DNA of 64,000 bases, taken from NCBI RefSeq assembly GCF_013403875.1, contig NZ_JACBNX010000013.1:99584-163583 (forward strand), given 5' to 3'. Source of the stretch: Burkholderia guangdongensis (GTDB lineage Bacteria; Pseudomonadota; Gammaproteobacteria; Burkholderiales; Burkholderiaceae). Positions 41,203 through 49,906 of this stretch are shown here, one piece after another. A program made the translations under genes and the position numbers. Numbering within the stretch: position 1 is the first letter of the stretch; the number at the start of each line of letters is the position of its first letter. Under the pieces are notes generated by a model that saw nothing but the letters and a program-made list of their open reading frames with translations, did no database searches and had not been told where the DNA came from.

Positions 41203-41312
41203 CCACGCGATCGGCCGTGGCGCATGACGGGATGCGGTGCTGAAACTTTCGCGGACCCCGGATTCCCGGAGATAATCGAGCGGAAGCAATCGACTTGAGA
41301 AGCGGAGAGCGG

Positions 41313-42554
41313 ATGGACAAGCAAGGTTTCACCACGGGCATCGTTCACGGCGACAGAATCGCGGGCACCGAGCACGGCGACGTGCGCCAGCCGATTCATA
41401 CGTCCGTGCAATATGGTTTCGAGCGCGTCGAGGATCTGATCGGCGTGTTCCAGGGCACGAAGAAGGGCGGCTTCAATTACGCGCGGCAGGGCACGCCCAC
41501 CACGGCCGCGCTCGAGCGCAAGATCACGAGCCTGGAAGGCGGTGTCGGCACGATCTGCTTCGGCACCGGCATGGCCGCGATCACGGCGACGTTTCTCACG
41601 CTGTTGCGCGCGGGCGATCATCTCGTCTCGAGCCGTTACGTGTTCGGCAACACCAACAGCCTGTTCGGCACGCTGCGCACGCTCGGTGTCGACGTCACGA
41701 CCGTCGATGCAGGCGACGTCGAGGACGTGAAGCGCGCGATCCGGCCGAATACGCGGATGGTGTTCGTCGAAACCATCGCCAATCCGGGCACGCAGATTCC
41801 CGACTTGCAGCCCATCGGCGACGTGTGCCGCGAGCGCGGCATCGCGTATGTCGTCGACAACACGATTACGTCACCCGCGTTGTTCAAGCCGAAGGCGGTG
41901 GGCGCGAGCCTCGTCATCAACTCGCTGACGAAGACGATCGCGGGCCATGGCGCCGCGCTCGGCGGCGCGGTGACGGATACGGGCCTGTTCGACTGGAGCG
42001 CGTACCCGAACATCGCCGATGACTATCGGCGTTCGACGGCGAAGGAGCAGGGGCTGCTGCAGATCCGCAAGAAGGGCCTGCGCGACATGGGCGCGGCATT
42101 GTCGTCCGAGCAGGCGCATTCCATCGCGATGGGCGCGGAAACGCTCGCGCTGCGCGTGAAGCAGAGCAGCGACAACGCGCTCGCGCTCGCGCAGTTTCTG
42201 GAAGGACACCCGGCCGTCGGCAAGGTGTTCTATCCCGGCCTGAAGAGCCATCCGCAATACGAGATCGCGCAAGCGCTGTTCAAGGGCGCGTCGTGGTTGC
42301 TGTCGTTCGAATTGCTCAACGCGGAGCGCATGATCGACGTCGTCAACGCGCTCGAGCTGCCGATCAAGGCGACCGGCCTCGGCGACACGCGCACGCTGAT
42401 CATTCCCGTTGCACCGACGATCTTTTTCGAAGCCGGCCCGGAAACGCGCAAGGCGATGGGCATTTCCGACGGCATGCTGCGGCTGTCGGCGGGCATCGAG
42501 GATATCGACGACCTGATCGCGGACTTCTCGCAAGCGCTGAAGCTTGCCGCGTAA
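41313..42554 (+). CDS. Cystathionine gamma-synthase/O-acylhomoserine sulfhydrylase-family PLP enzyme
   Basis: The 413-residue Cys/Met-metabolism PLP protein begins MDKQGFTTGIVHGDRIAGTE behind gcggagagcgg. Fold motifs are NYARQGTPTTAALERKITSL, then the cofactor region YVVDNTITSPALFKPKAVGA, and the lysine of INSLTKTIAGHGAALGGAVT that forms the Schiff base. The C-terminus has MLRLSAGIEDIDDLIADF. Family members interconvert homoserine esters, cysteine, cystathionine and homocysteine, or cleave methionine. The precise reaction is not assigned. It is a single gene with its own terminator and no sulfur-metabolism partner beside it. Confidence 0.9.
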   Translation: MDKQGFTTGIVHGDRIAGTEHGDVRQPIHTSVQYGFERVEDLIGVFQGTKKGGFNYARQGTPTTAALERKITSLEGGVGTICFGTGMAAITATFLTLLRAGDHLVSSRYVFGNTNSLFGTLRTLGVDVTTVDAGDVEDVKRAIRPNTRMVFVETIANPGTQIPDLQPIGDVCRERGIAYVVDNTITSPALFKPKAVGASLVINSLTKTIAGHGAALGGAVTDTGLFDWSAYPNIADDYRRSTAKEQGLLQIRKKGLRDMGAALSSEQAHSIAMGAETLALRVKQSSDNALALAQFLEGHPAVGKVFYPGLKSHPQYEIAQALFKGASWLLSFELLNAERMIDVVNALELPIKATGLGDTRTLIIPVAPTIFFEAGPETRKAMGISDGMLRLSAGIEDIDDLIADFSQALKLAA

Positions 42555-42900
42555 CGTTCCGGTCGTCGTGATCGCGAGCGAGGCCGGCGCACCGGCCTCG
42601 CGTTACGTTACATCGATGAATCATTTCGCCGTTTACTGCGTATCACCGCGTATCGTCGCGCGACGTTCTTGGCGAAGCGTATCGATAACGCAAGTCTCCC
42701 ACTCCCTCCAACCCGCCTGCGGACGGGCCTGAGCGGCCGTCGCCGCACTTTCCCCCGATGTTTCGCCGCGTCGCCTGCGGCCCGCTGGTACGGTTCCTGC
42801 TCCAGCTCACACGAGCCTCCGCACCCACCCGACGGTGCGGACACGAGCAACCGCCCGAGCGCATTCAGCACACCGCTCGCCCCCCGGAATGGAGCAAAAC
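42555..42900 (+). other. 346-bp region between the PLP enzyme and a small hypothetical gene
   Basis: A terminator hairpin begins the region, with arms gcgaggccgg at 42578-42587 and ccggcctcgc at 42592-42601. The remainder is GC-rich, contains no recognised gene and presumably carries the promoter and leader of the gene at 42901. Confidence 0.6.
42578..42604 (+). terminator. Terminator after the cystathionine synthase-family gene
   Basis: Perfect 10-bp arms at 42578-42587 and 42592-42601 enclose a cgca loop and are followed by gtt. It lies 24 bp after the stop codon. Confidence 0.75.
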
Positions 42901-43224
42901 ATGGCTGCGGTCCCGAATCAGATCGATGCGCAATTCCAGGCGTTCCTGAGCAAGCTGCTCAACCAGCCGCAGCCGGTCTGGGGCGAGAAGCAGCAGATGG
43001 AGCTCGACATGGCGCGCGATCTGTCGATCGAAATGACGAAGCTCGCCGAGCGCCTGCGCGAGAACGCCGCGGACGTCGCCAGCACGCTGCTGCTGCTCCG
43101 ATACTCGAAGGTGCTCGAATTCATCATGTCGTCGCTCGCGGCGCAGCGGGAAATCAATCCGCGTACGCTGCGGACGATCTTCAAGCTCACGCGCATCAAG
43201 GTCGACGACGCGTATCCGGACTGA
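42901..43224 (+). CDS. Small conserved hypothetical protein, helical
   Basis: The 107-residue product starts at ATG 42901 with ggag six bases before it; ATG 42889 is in frame and just upstream. The sequence is strongly helical (MELDMARDLSIEMTKLAERL, then ENAADVASTLLLLRYSKVLE) and ends TLRTIFKLTRIKVDDAYPD. It has no signal, cysteine or membrane segment. I do not recognise a functional family. It is a single gene bounded by terminators on both sides. It is probably a small cytoplasmic protein that forms coiled-coil or helical-bundle oligomers. Confidence 0.75.
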   Translation: MAAVPNQIDAQFQAFLSKLLNQPQPVWGEKQQMELDMARDLSIEMTKLAERLRENAADVASTLLLLRYSKVLEFIMSSLAAQREINPRTLRTIFKLTRIKVDDAYPD

Positions 43225-43272
43225 TCGCGCCCATAGCAGACGTAAAGCAGACGAAACACCGGGAAGCACGAA

Positions 43273-43311
43273 AAACCCACCGCGGCGCATCGCCCGGTGG
43301 GTTTCGTTTTT
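43273..43311. terminator. Bidirectional terminator between convergent genes
   Basis: Arms aaacccaccg at 43273-43282 and cggtgggttt at 43295-43304 form a perfect 10-bp stem. A cgttttt follows on one side and an A run precedes it on the other, so it can stop transcription from both directions: the small hypothetical gene and the polyamine-binding protein operon. Confidence 0.85.
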
Positions 43312-43358
43312 GCATCATTTGCCGTCGCCGGCGTCGATCTGTTCCGTCCGCATGCCGC

Positions 43359-44489
43359 TCAACGTCCGGTCTTCAACTGCGACCACAGACGGTTTTCGAG
43401 CCGGCGGATGTCCGGCGACAGCGGCTTCAGCAACGTCATCTTCCTCAGTACGTCGTCGGTCGGATAGACGGTCGGATCGTGCGCGATCGCGGGACTGACG
43501 AATTGCCGGGCGGCCTTGTTCGCGGTCGGGTAGAACACCGCGTTCGTGATCGCCGCATTGACCTTCGGATCCTGAATGTAGTTGATCCACTGCAGCGCGG
43601 CCTCGGGATGCGGTGCGTCCTTCGGCACCACCATCATGTCGAACCACAGCAGGCCGCCTTCCTTCGGATTGTTGAACCGGATGTCGTACGCGCGCTTCGC
43701 TTCGGCCGTGCGGCGATGCGCGATGCCGACGTCGCCCGAGTAGCCGATCGCGACGCAGAGGTCGCCGTTCGCGAGATCGTTGATGTAGCCGGACGAGTTG
43801 AACTGCGTGATGTACGGGCGGACTTTCTTCAGCACGTCGAACGCGGCCTGGTAGTCGGCCGGGTTCGTGCTGTTCGGATCCTTGCCCATGTACTGCAGCG
43901 TCGCCGCGAACACGTCGACGGCCTGATCGAGGAACGACACGCCGCACGTCTTCAGCTTCGCCATGTTGGCCGGATCGAACACGAGCGCCCAGCTGTCGAC
44001 CGGCGCCTTGTCGCCGAGCGCCGCCTTGACTTTCTGCACGTTGTAGCCGATGCCGTCGGTGCCGTATGCCCACGGCACGCCGTACTGGTTGCCCGGATCG
44101 GCATCGGCGACCATCTTCATCAGCACCGGATCGAGGTTCGCGAGGTTCGGCAGCTTCGACTTGTCGAGCTTCTGATAGACGCTCGCCTGAATCTGCCTGG
44201 CCATGTAGTTCGACGTCGGCACGACGATGTCGTAGCCGGAGTGGCCGGTCAGCAGCTTCGCCTGCAGCGTGTCGTCGTTGTCGTAATTGTCGTAGCGGAC
44301 GTGGACGCCCGTCTGCTTCTGGAAGTTCGGGATCGTGTCCTTCGCGATGTAGTCGGACCAGTTGTAGACGTTCAGCTCGCCGGCGGCATCGGCCGGCGAG
44401 CTGGCGACGAACGCGACGCCGGCGATCGACGCGAGCGCGGCAAGGGAGAGGGCGTGGCGAAGGGGGCGAGTACGCATCGTGGAAGTCAT
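43359..44489 (-). CDS. Polyamine (putrescine/spermidine) ABC transporter substrate-binding protein, PotF-like
   Basis: The 376-residue periplasmic protein has a signal peptide cleaved after SSPADAAG. The mature PotF/PotD hallmark ELNVYNWSDYIAKDTIPNFQ follows, then GYDIVVPTSNYMARQIQAS and VPWAYGTDGIGYNVQKVKAA. The frame stays open far upstream, but the signal peptide fixes the start near 44489 (or 44477). It follows the PuuD-like gene by 38 bp in the same direction. No potG, potH or potI genes are adjacent, so the ATPase and permeases must be encoded elsewhere. Binding of putrescine is likely. Confidence 0.9.
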   Translation of the reverse strand: MTSTMRTRPLRHALSLAALASIAGVAFVASSPADAAGELNVYNWSDYIAKDTIPNFQKQTGVHVRYDNYDNDDTLQAKLLTGHSGYDIVVPTSNYMARQIQASVYQKLDKSKLPNLANLDPVLMKMVADADPGNQYGVPWAYGTDGIGYNVQKVKAALGDKAPVDSWALVFDPANMAKLKTCGVSFLDQAVDVFAATLQYMGKDPNSTNPADYQAAFDVLKKVRPYITQFNSSGYINDLANGDLCVAIGYSGDVGIAHRRTAEAKRAYDIRFNNPKEGGLLWFDMMVVPKDAPHPEAALQWINYIQDPKVNAAITNAVFYPTANKAARQFVSPAIAHDPTVYPTDDVLRKMTLLKPLSPDIRRLENRLWSQLKTGR

Positions 44490-44527
44490 CTCCGTGGGTA
44501 AATAGATAGAGGCGTGGATGGGACCGC

Positions 44528-45313
44528 TCACGCGAGCGCGGCGCGGGCCGCTTCCGCGATCCGCGCGCGCTGGCGGCCGCGGCATGCATCGCCGAATGCG
44601 CGGAAGATCGCGATCGACAGCGGATCCTGCGCGTGATGCCATTCGGGATGCCACTGCACGCCGAGCGCGAACGCCGGCGCGTCGATCACGCTGACCGCTT
44701 CGACGAGACCGTCCGGCGCGCGCGCCTCGATCGCGAGCTGCGCGCCGAGGCGCTCGATGCCCTGGTGATGCAGCGAGTTCACGCGCACTTCGTCGCGCCC
44801 GTCCGCGAGCCGGTGCAGCACGCCGCCCGGCGTCACGCGGACCGTATGCGCGAGTGCGAATTGCTCGTCGGGCGGCGCGTCTTCGTCTTCGCGGTGATCG
44901 TCGAAGCCCGGCGTTTCGTGCACGCGCTGATGCAGCGTGCCGCCGCACGCGACGTTCAGCTCCTGGAAGCCGCGGCAGATCGCGAGCACGGGCACGCCGG
45001 CCGCGATCGCCGCACGCAGCAGCGGCAGCGTCGTCGCATCGCGCGCGGCATCGTGCGCGGTGCCCGGTGCGCTCGGCGCGCCGCCGTAGTGGTGCGGTTC
45101 GACGTTCGAATAGCTGCCGGTAAACAGCAGCCCGTCGACCGTGCCGAGCACGTCGGCGATCGATTGTCGTTCGCCGAGCGCGGGGAGCACCACCGCGAAT
45201 GCGTTCGCGCTCTCGGCGATCGCGGTCACGTATTTTTCGCCGCACGTGTGCGAGCGGTAAGCATCGATTTGCGTAAGGTCGGCGGTGATGCCGACGAGCG
45301 GTCTCTGTTTCAT
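44528..45313 (-). CDS. Gamma-glutamyl-gamma-aminobutyrate hydrolase-like class I amidotransferase (PuuD/peptidase C26)
   Basis: The 261-residue protein begins MKQRPLVGITADLTQIDAYR. It has the catalytic cysteine in VPVLAICRGFQELNVACGG, HYGG and GLLFTGSYSNVEPHHY near residue 75, and the histidine of GVQWHPEWHHAQDPLS. The latter completes the Cys-His-Glu triad of the PuuD group. In the puu pathway PuuD releases GABA from gamma-glutamyl-GABA during putrescine breakdown. The next gene encodes a polyamine-binding protein, which supports this role. No puuA, puuB or puuC is present in the window. Confidence 0.9.
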   Translation of the reverse strand: MKQRPLVGITADLTQIDAYRSHTCGEKYVTAIAESANAFAVVLPALGERQSIADVLGTVDGLLFTGSYSNVEPHHYGGAPSAPGTAHDAARDATTLPLLRAAIAAGVPVLAICRGFQELNVACGGTLHQRVHETPGFDDHREDEDAPPDEQFALAHTVRVTPGGVLHRLADGRDEVRVNSLHHQGIERLGAQLAIEARAPDGLVEAVSVIDAPAFALGVQWHPEWHHAQDPLSIAIFRAFGDACRGRQRARIAEAARAALA

Positions 45314-46009
45314 GGTGCAAAGTGGGTCAGGAAAGACGTGGCGCACGGCATGCCGAATGAACGCGCGCCGCTCGGCGCATGGGCGCGGACGCGCATCGGC
45401 CGTTGCCGCTCGCGCAGGCGAAACGGCGACGGAGACGAGAAAGGGGGAGCTAAGGCAGCAGCGATGCGACTTCGTCGGTGTGAACGGCGACGAAGGCGCG
45501 CGCGGAGATCGCGTTGTGGCGCCGGACGGCGCGACGGGACAGCATGATGTGGACCGGCAGAGAACCTCGGATTCTCACGATGGCACTTGACTGATTTGTT
45601 GAATGTATTGAACACTCGGCCGTTCGAACGCAGTATGCGTTTAACGCATCGAGTCGCCGGCGCGATGCGATCGGCATCACCGAACGGCGTCTTCCAGCGT
45701 CGCCGCGCGATGCCTGCGACCCGCGCTGAAAGGTTCGTATCGACCGAAGCGCCAGCATATACCGGCCATCGGCGGCGTCAAACATTTTCGTGTAAGCGTG
45801 CGTCGGTATTTTCCCTAGGATGGTGCGCGGCAATCACGCGCGACCGAATCGGTCGTCGATCAGACCGGATTCGTCTGATGTGTGGCGGTTTCCCTGTTCA
45901 TTGTCGCGGTGAAGTGATGAGAATATTCAACGCTGGCGCCGCGCTACCTGCCGAACTGGCGAGCCGCGTCCAGCCGGGCTTTCCGGACTGCCCTGATACA
46001 CTGCAGCCC
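45314..46009 (+). other. 696-bp divergent region between the PuuD-like and TetR genes
   Basis: I find no convincing gene here. One clear palindrome, atgcgtttaacgcat at 45635-45649 (7-bp arms, one-base centre), may be an operator for either flanking unit. It is about 320 bp from the PuuD start and 360 bp from the TetR start. The rest has no repeat or hairpin that I can assign. Confidence 0.45.
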
Positions 46010-46705
46010 ATGACCAGATCAGCATCCGAACCAGACGCGCGGCCGCCGAAGCGCAAAGTGTCCGAAGGTATGGCGGGCGGGACCATCAAGCCGGAGGGGC
46101 AATGGCACCACGGCGATCTGCGCGCTTCGTTGATTGCGTGGGGAACGCATCTGCTGGACACCGAAGGGATCGCGGGCATGAGCATGCGCACGGCCGCCAA
46201 GCTCGCCGGGGTCTCGCCGGGGGCGCCGGCTCATCACTTCCAGGACCGGAATGGATTGCTGGCGGCCATCGCGGCCCAGGCCTTTCGCGATCTGGTGAGC
46301 GTCCGCCGCGCGCGACTGGAAGAGGTCGACCCGGACGACGCGGCCGGCCGCCTGCGCTCGGTCATGCTGGCCTATGTCGAATTCGCGCAGGCGCATCCGG
46401 CGCGCTTTCACCTGATGTTCGGGCCCGAGATCAAGCACCGCGAGCAGTATCCGGAACTGGTGGAAGCGGGTTCGGCTTCCTTTCATATGCTCAGGCGCGC
46501 GATCGCCCCCTGCCTGAAAGGCGCGGACGTCTCGGTGCTGAGTGAGGAGGAACTCGCGTTCGCGATCTGGGCCGCCACACACGGCCTCGCGGTGCTGACG
46601 CTGGATCGCCGCAAGGTCTCCATCTCGTCGACCCAGAATCCCACCGCGGAGAAACTGGCCGACATCGTCGTCCAGTTTTGCCTCTCCGCGCTGGTCGTCA
46701 GATGA
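46010..46705 (+). CDS. TetR-family transcriptional regulator
   Basis: The 231-residue regulator begins MTRSASEPDARPPKRKVSEG. Its helix-turn-helix spans LRASLIAWGTHLLDTEGIAG, SMRTAAKLAGVSPGAPAHHF and DRNGLLAAIAAQAF. The C-terminal domain fits TetR_C_33-type regulators (YVEFAQAHPARFHLMFGPEI). The frame is open further upstream, but only this part is protein-like. Its 3-prime end overlaps the acyl-CoA synthetase gene end by 8 bp on opposite strands. Control of the neighbouring synthetase/monooxygenase operon is likely from position. Confidence 0.85.
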   Translation: MTRSASEPDARPPKRKVSEGMAGGTIKPEGQWHHGDLRASLIAWGTHLLDTEGIAGMSMRTAAKLAGVSPGAPAHHFQDRNGLLAAIAAQAFRDLVSVRRARLEEVDPDDAAGRLRSVMLAYVEFAQAHPARFHLMFGPEIKHREQYPELVEAGSASFHMLRRAIAPCLKGADVSVLSEEELAFAIWAATHGLAVLTLDRRKVSISSTQNPTAEKLADIVVQFCLSALVVR

Positions 46706-48206
46706 CGCGCGTCTGGCCCTGCCAATGCGGCTCGCGCAGCCGCCGCTTGAAGATCTTGCCGCTATCCTCGCGCGGCAACGCCGCGTGGATCTCGACCAGG
46801 CGAGGCACCTTGTAGTTGGCGATGCGCTCGCGCAGGAATGCCTGCACGGCATCGGCCTCGATCCGGCTGCCGGCGCGCGGCTGGACTGCAGCGGCCAACC
46901 CCTCGCCGAACTCCGCGTCGGGAATGCCGAAGACCGCGCAATCCTCGATGCCGGGCATGGTCAGCAGTACTGATTCGATTTCGGCCGGATAGATGTTCAC
47001 CCCGCCCGAGATCACCATATCCGCCTTCCGGTCGCAGATATAGAGAAAGCCATCCTCGTCCAAATAGCCCATGTCGCCCAGCGTGACCAGGCCTTCGCGC
47101 TCGGCCGCGGCGCGCGCATCGGGCCGGTTGATATAGGTAAAGTCGGGCACCGCGTGCTGGCGCACATAGATCAGGCCGATCTCCCGCGTGGGCAGTGCAT
47201 TGCCGTCTTCGTCGAGGATACGGACTTCGGCATCGGGCAACCGGCGGCCCGCCGAGCCCGGGTGGCGCAGCCAGTCGGCGGAGTCGATGAAGGTCGTGTA
47301 GCCCGCCTCGCTCGAGCCGTAGGCCTCGGTGACGATGGGGCCGAGCCAGTCGATCATGGCCTGCTTGAGCGGGATGGGGCAGGGCGAGCCGGTCGAGGCG
47401 ACCTGCCGCAACGCGGACAGATCGTGGCGGGCGCGGACCGCGGGGTCCACCGCCAGCAGCCGCTGATACATGGTGGGGACGAGGTACGCATGCGTGACGC
47501 GGTGCCGCGCCAGCAGATCCAGCGTGCGCATCGGATCAAAGCGCGGCTCCAGCACCAGGGTGGCGCCGAGCTGGCAGAAGTGCGACAGATAGGTCATCAC
47601 CGCACTATGGTAGATCGGCGCCGACAGGTAGGCCGTCACATCGGTGCCGGTTCCGTACACGATATGGGTGACGCGCTGCAGGCGCGGCTGCATGATCGCC
47701 TGCTCGTCGGGAGACCACGGAATGCGGCGAACGCCCTTGGGTTTGCCGGTGGTGCCGGAGGTATAGGTGATGGCGCCGTGCTGCATGCCGGCGCGCGGCG
47801 GCATCGGCGGCAGGCCGCTGCCGAAATCCGTCCAGTGGTGCACCTGACGGTCCGCCACGGTGGCGTCGCCGCGCGCCAGCGCGACGACGTCGACGCCTTC
47901 GGGAATCGCGTCGCGGATCTGGCCGAGCAGGTCCGCGTCGACGAACAGCGTGCGCGCGCCGCTGTCCGTGACGATATGTTCGGCCTCCAGTGCCTTGAAG
48001 TGCCAGTTGATCGATACCAGGTACAGGCCGGCCTGGCGGCAGGCCAGCACCAGCGCGACGTACTCGGGGCTGTTGCGCAGCATGGCGGCAACCGTGTCGC
48101 CTTCCTTGCGTTGCAGGCCGTTCAGTCCGGCAAGGATCCGCTGGATCTCTGCCTGCATCCAGTCGGCCGGATACTGCCGTCCTTCAAACCATATGCTCGG
48201 AACCAT
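46698..48206 (-). CDS. Acyl-CoA synthetase (AMP-dependent synthetase/ligase)
   Basis: The 502-residue ANL-family ligase starts at ATG 48206 behind caggagacac. Its motifs are AITYTSGTTGKPKGVRR (P-loop), TEAYGSSEAGYTTF, LGDMGYLDEDGFLYICDRK with DMVISGGVNIYPAEIE, and a C-terminal LPREDSGKIFKRRLRE holding the adenylation lysine. It activates a carboxylic acid to an acyl-CoA. It lies 49 bp downstream of a nitronate monooxygenase-like gene and is the last gene of a three-gene operon, with an oppositely oriented TetR gene at its end. The chain type is unknown. Confidence 0.9.
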   Translation of the reverse strand: MVPSIWFEGRQYPADWMQAEIQRILAGLNGLQRKEGDTVAAMLRNSPEYVALVLACRQAGLYLVSINWHFKALEAEHIVTDSGARTLFVDADLLGQIRDAIPEGVDVVALARGDATVADRQVHHWTDFGSGLPPMPPRAGMQHGAITYTSGTTGKPKGVRRIPWSPDEQAIMQPRLQRVTHIVYGTGTDVTAYLSAPIYHSAVMTYLSHFCQLGATLVLEPRFDPMRTLDLLARHRVTHAYLVPTMYQRLLAVDPAVRARHDLSALRQVASTGSPCPIPLKQAMIDWLGPIVTEAYGSSEAGYTTFIDSADWLRHPGSAGRRLPDAEVRILDEDGNALPTREIGLIYVRQHAVPDFTYINRPDARAAAEREGLVTLGDMGYLDEDGFLYICDRKADMVISGGVNIYPAEIESVLLTMPGIEDCAVFGIPDAEFGEGLAAAVQPRAGSRIEADAVQAFLRERIANYKVPRLVEIHAALPREDSGKIFKRRLREPHWQGQTRVI

Positions 48207-48255
48207 CGTGTCTCCTGATGTCGCGCGATGCGCTGCTGGATGGCCGTGGCGCGGA

Positions 48256-49266
48256 TCAGGCGCTGGCGGCAACGGTACTGTCCTTGCCGGCCGTGGCCCA
48301 CGGGGCCAGGTTCACGCGCTGGCGCGCCGCGTGATATTCGCTGGCGAAGCGCTCGACGAGTTCCGCGGCGGGCACCACGCGCTTGATCGCGCCGATCCCC
48401 TGGCCGGCGCCCCAGATGTCGCGCCAGGCCTTGGCCTTGGTGGTCCCGCCGGACCCGAAGTTCATCTTCGACGGATCCGATACCGGCAGCGCGTCGGGAT
48501 CGAGGCCGGCGTTGACGATGCTCTGGCGCAGGTAATTGCCGTGCACCCCGGTGAACAGATTGGTGTAGACGATGTCCGACGCGGTGCTCTCGGTGATCAT
48601 CTGCTTGTAGCTCTCGTGCGCGTTGGCTTCCGCCGTCGCGATAAAGGCGGAGCCGACATAGGCGAGATCGGCGCCCGCGGCCTGGGCCGCCAGGACGGCG
48701 TTGCCGTTGCTGATGGCGCCGGACAGCAGCAGCGGGCCATCGAACCATTCGCGGATCTCATGGATCAGCACGAACGGCGAGAGTGTGCCGGCATGGCCGC
48801 CGGCGCCGGCCGCCACCGCGATCAGGCCGTCCGCCCCTTTTTCGATGGCCTTTCTGGCGAAGCGGTTGTCGATGACGTCGTGCAGCACGATGCCGCCGTA
48901 CGCATGCACCGAGCGGTTCACGTCCTCGCGCGCGCCGAGCGACGTGATGGTGATGGGTACCTTGTACTTGGCGCACATGTCGAGGTCGTGCTCCAGGCGG
49001 TCGTTCGACTTGTGCACGATCTGGTTGACCGCGAACGGCGCCGCCGGGCGGTCGGGGTGTCTGGCATTGTGCTCGGCGAGCTCGGTGGTGATGCGGTCCA
49101 GCCACTCTTCGAGCACGGGTGCCGGGCGCGCATTGAGGGCGGGGAAGGAGCCGACCACGCCGGCCTTGCATTGGGCGATCACCAGGTCGGGATTGGAAAT
49201 GATGAACAGCGGCGAGCAGACGACCGGCAGCGACAGGCGGCCTTCCAGGATGGCGGGGAGGGACAT
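48256..49266 (-). CDS. Nitronate monooxygenase-family FMN protein
   Basis: The 336-residue TIM-barrel flavoprotein belongs to the 2-nitropropane dioxygenase/NMO family. It begins SLPVVCSPLFIISNPDLVIA and CKAGVVGSFPALNARP. FMN-binding segments are AVAAGAGGHAGTLSPFVLI and LSGAISNGNAVLAAQAAGAD, with AYVGSAFIATAEA after them. The ATG at 49266 has ggagat before it. Many family members are not true nitronate oxidases but enoyl reductases or other FMN enzymes. Together with an acyl-CoA synthetase and a SnoaL-like protein, an acyl-CoA modification pathway is plausible. Confidence 0.87.
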   Translation of the reverse strand: MSLPAILEGRLSLPVVCSPLFIISNPDLVIAQCKAGVVGSFPALNARPAPVLEEWLDRITTELAEHNARHPDRPAAPFAVNQIVHKSNDRLEHDLDMCAKYKVPITITSLGAREDVNRSVHAYGGIVLHDVIDNRFARKAIEKGADGLIAVAAGAGGHAGTLSPFVLIHEIREWFDGPLLLSGAISNGNAVLAAQAAGADLAYVGSAFIATAEANAHESYKQMITESTASDIVYTNLFTGVHGNYLRQSIVNAGLDPDALPVSDPSKMNFGSGGTTKAKAWRDIWGAGQGIGAIKRVVPAAELVERFASEYHAARQRVNLAPWATAGKDSTVAASA

Positions 49267-49341
49267 CTCGATCTCCAGCGGAATAAAGAGGGGGGACAAA
49301 CGGGCAGCCGCGCGCATCGGCGCACGCCGCCGGGAAGCAGG

Positions 49342-49779
49342 TCAGGCGTCTTTGCCGGTCAGCAGCGCATGGGAGGCGGCGAGCCGCGCACCCATTTCGG
49401 CAGCGAGTGCCTGCAGGCCACTCATGGGACGCACCATGACTTCAAATTCCTCGATCTTGCCTTGCGCATCCAGGCGCAGCATGTCGATGCCCTTCAGGGC
49501 CTTGCCGTTCACGGTGGCGCTGAATTCCAGCACGATGCTTCGCCCGTCGTCGCTGACGAAGGTGCGGTCGTAACGGAAGTCCTTGAATACGGTGTTGACG
49601 GTCTTCAGCACCAGCTTGATCGCGGTCTTGCCGGGATAAGGCGTGTGGGCCACCGGCGAGCGGAACACGATCCGGTCGGACAGCAGCGGGTCCAGCTCCT
49701 CCATGGCGTTGCGCTCGAGGAGGTCGTGCCAGGTCGCCAGCGTGCGCTGGGCCGCCTCCGACAGATGCTTCACTTCCAT
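49342..49779 (-). CDS. SnoaL/NTF2-like fold protein
   Basis: The 145-residue protein has the pattern of NTF2-like cones: WHDLLERNAMEELDPLLSDR near residue 17, FRSPVAHTPYPGKTAIKLVL, and C-terminal strands VLEFSATVNGKALKGIDMLR then GKIEEFEVMVRPMSGLQAL. It starts at ATG 49779 behind aaggagac. It heads a minus-strand operon with the nitronate monooxygenase-like and acyl-CoA synthetase genes. NTF2-like proteins of this kind act as small-molecule isomerases or hydrolases, or only bind ligands; the function here is not predictable. Confidence 0.82.
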   Translation of the reverse strand: MEVKHLSEAAQRTLATWHDLLERNAMEELDPLLSDRIVFRSPVAHTPYPGKTAIKLVLKTVNTVFKDFRYDRTFVSDDGRSIVLEFSATVNGKALKGIDMLRLDAQGKIEEFEVMVRPMSGLQALAAEMGARLAASHALLTGKDA

Positions 49780-49906
49780 ACTTGTCTCCTTGGATCGGGC
49801 CGGCGCCGACATGGCGCCGTGCCGCCCACACACCAAACTATGCACTGAATAGTTGTGGACTTTAGCAGGCGATGCCCGGTGGTGCAAGGAGGTTTTTTGC
49901 CCCGCG

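Noticed and set aside
41203..41312. Possible SAM or SAH riboswitch upstream of the cystathionine synthase-family gene
   Set aside because: The 110-bp leader is too short and shows no recognisable conserved helices of those classes.
44490..45320. A long N-terminal extension of the polyamine-binding protein through the PuuD-like gene
   Set aside because: The frame stays open but the translated extension is Arg/Ala-rich shadow, and a clear signal peptide starts at 44489 or 44477.
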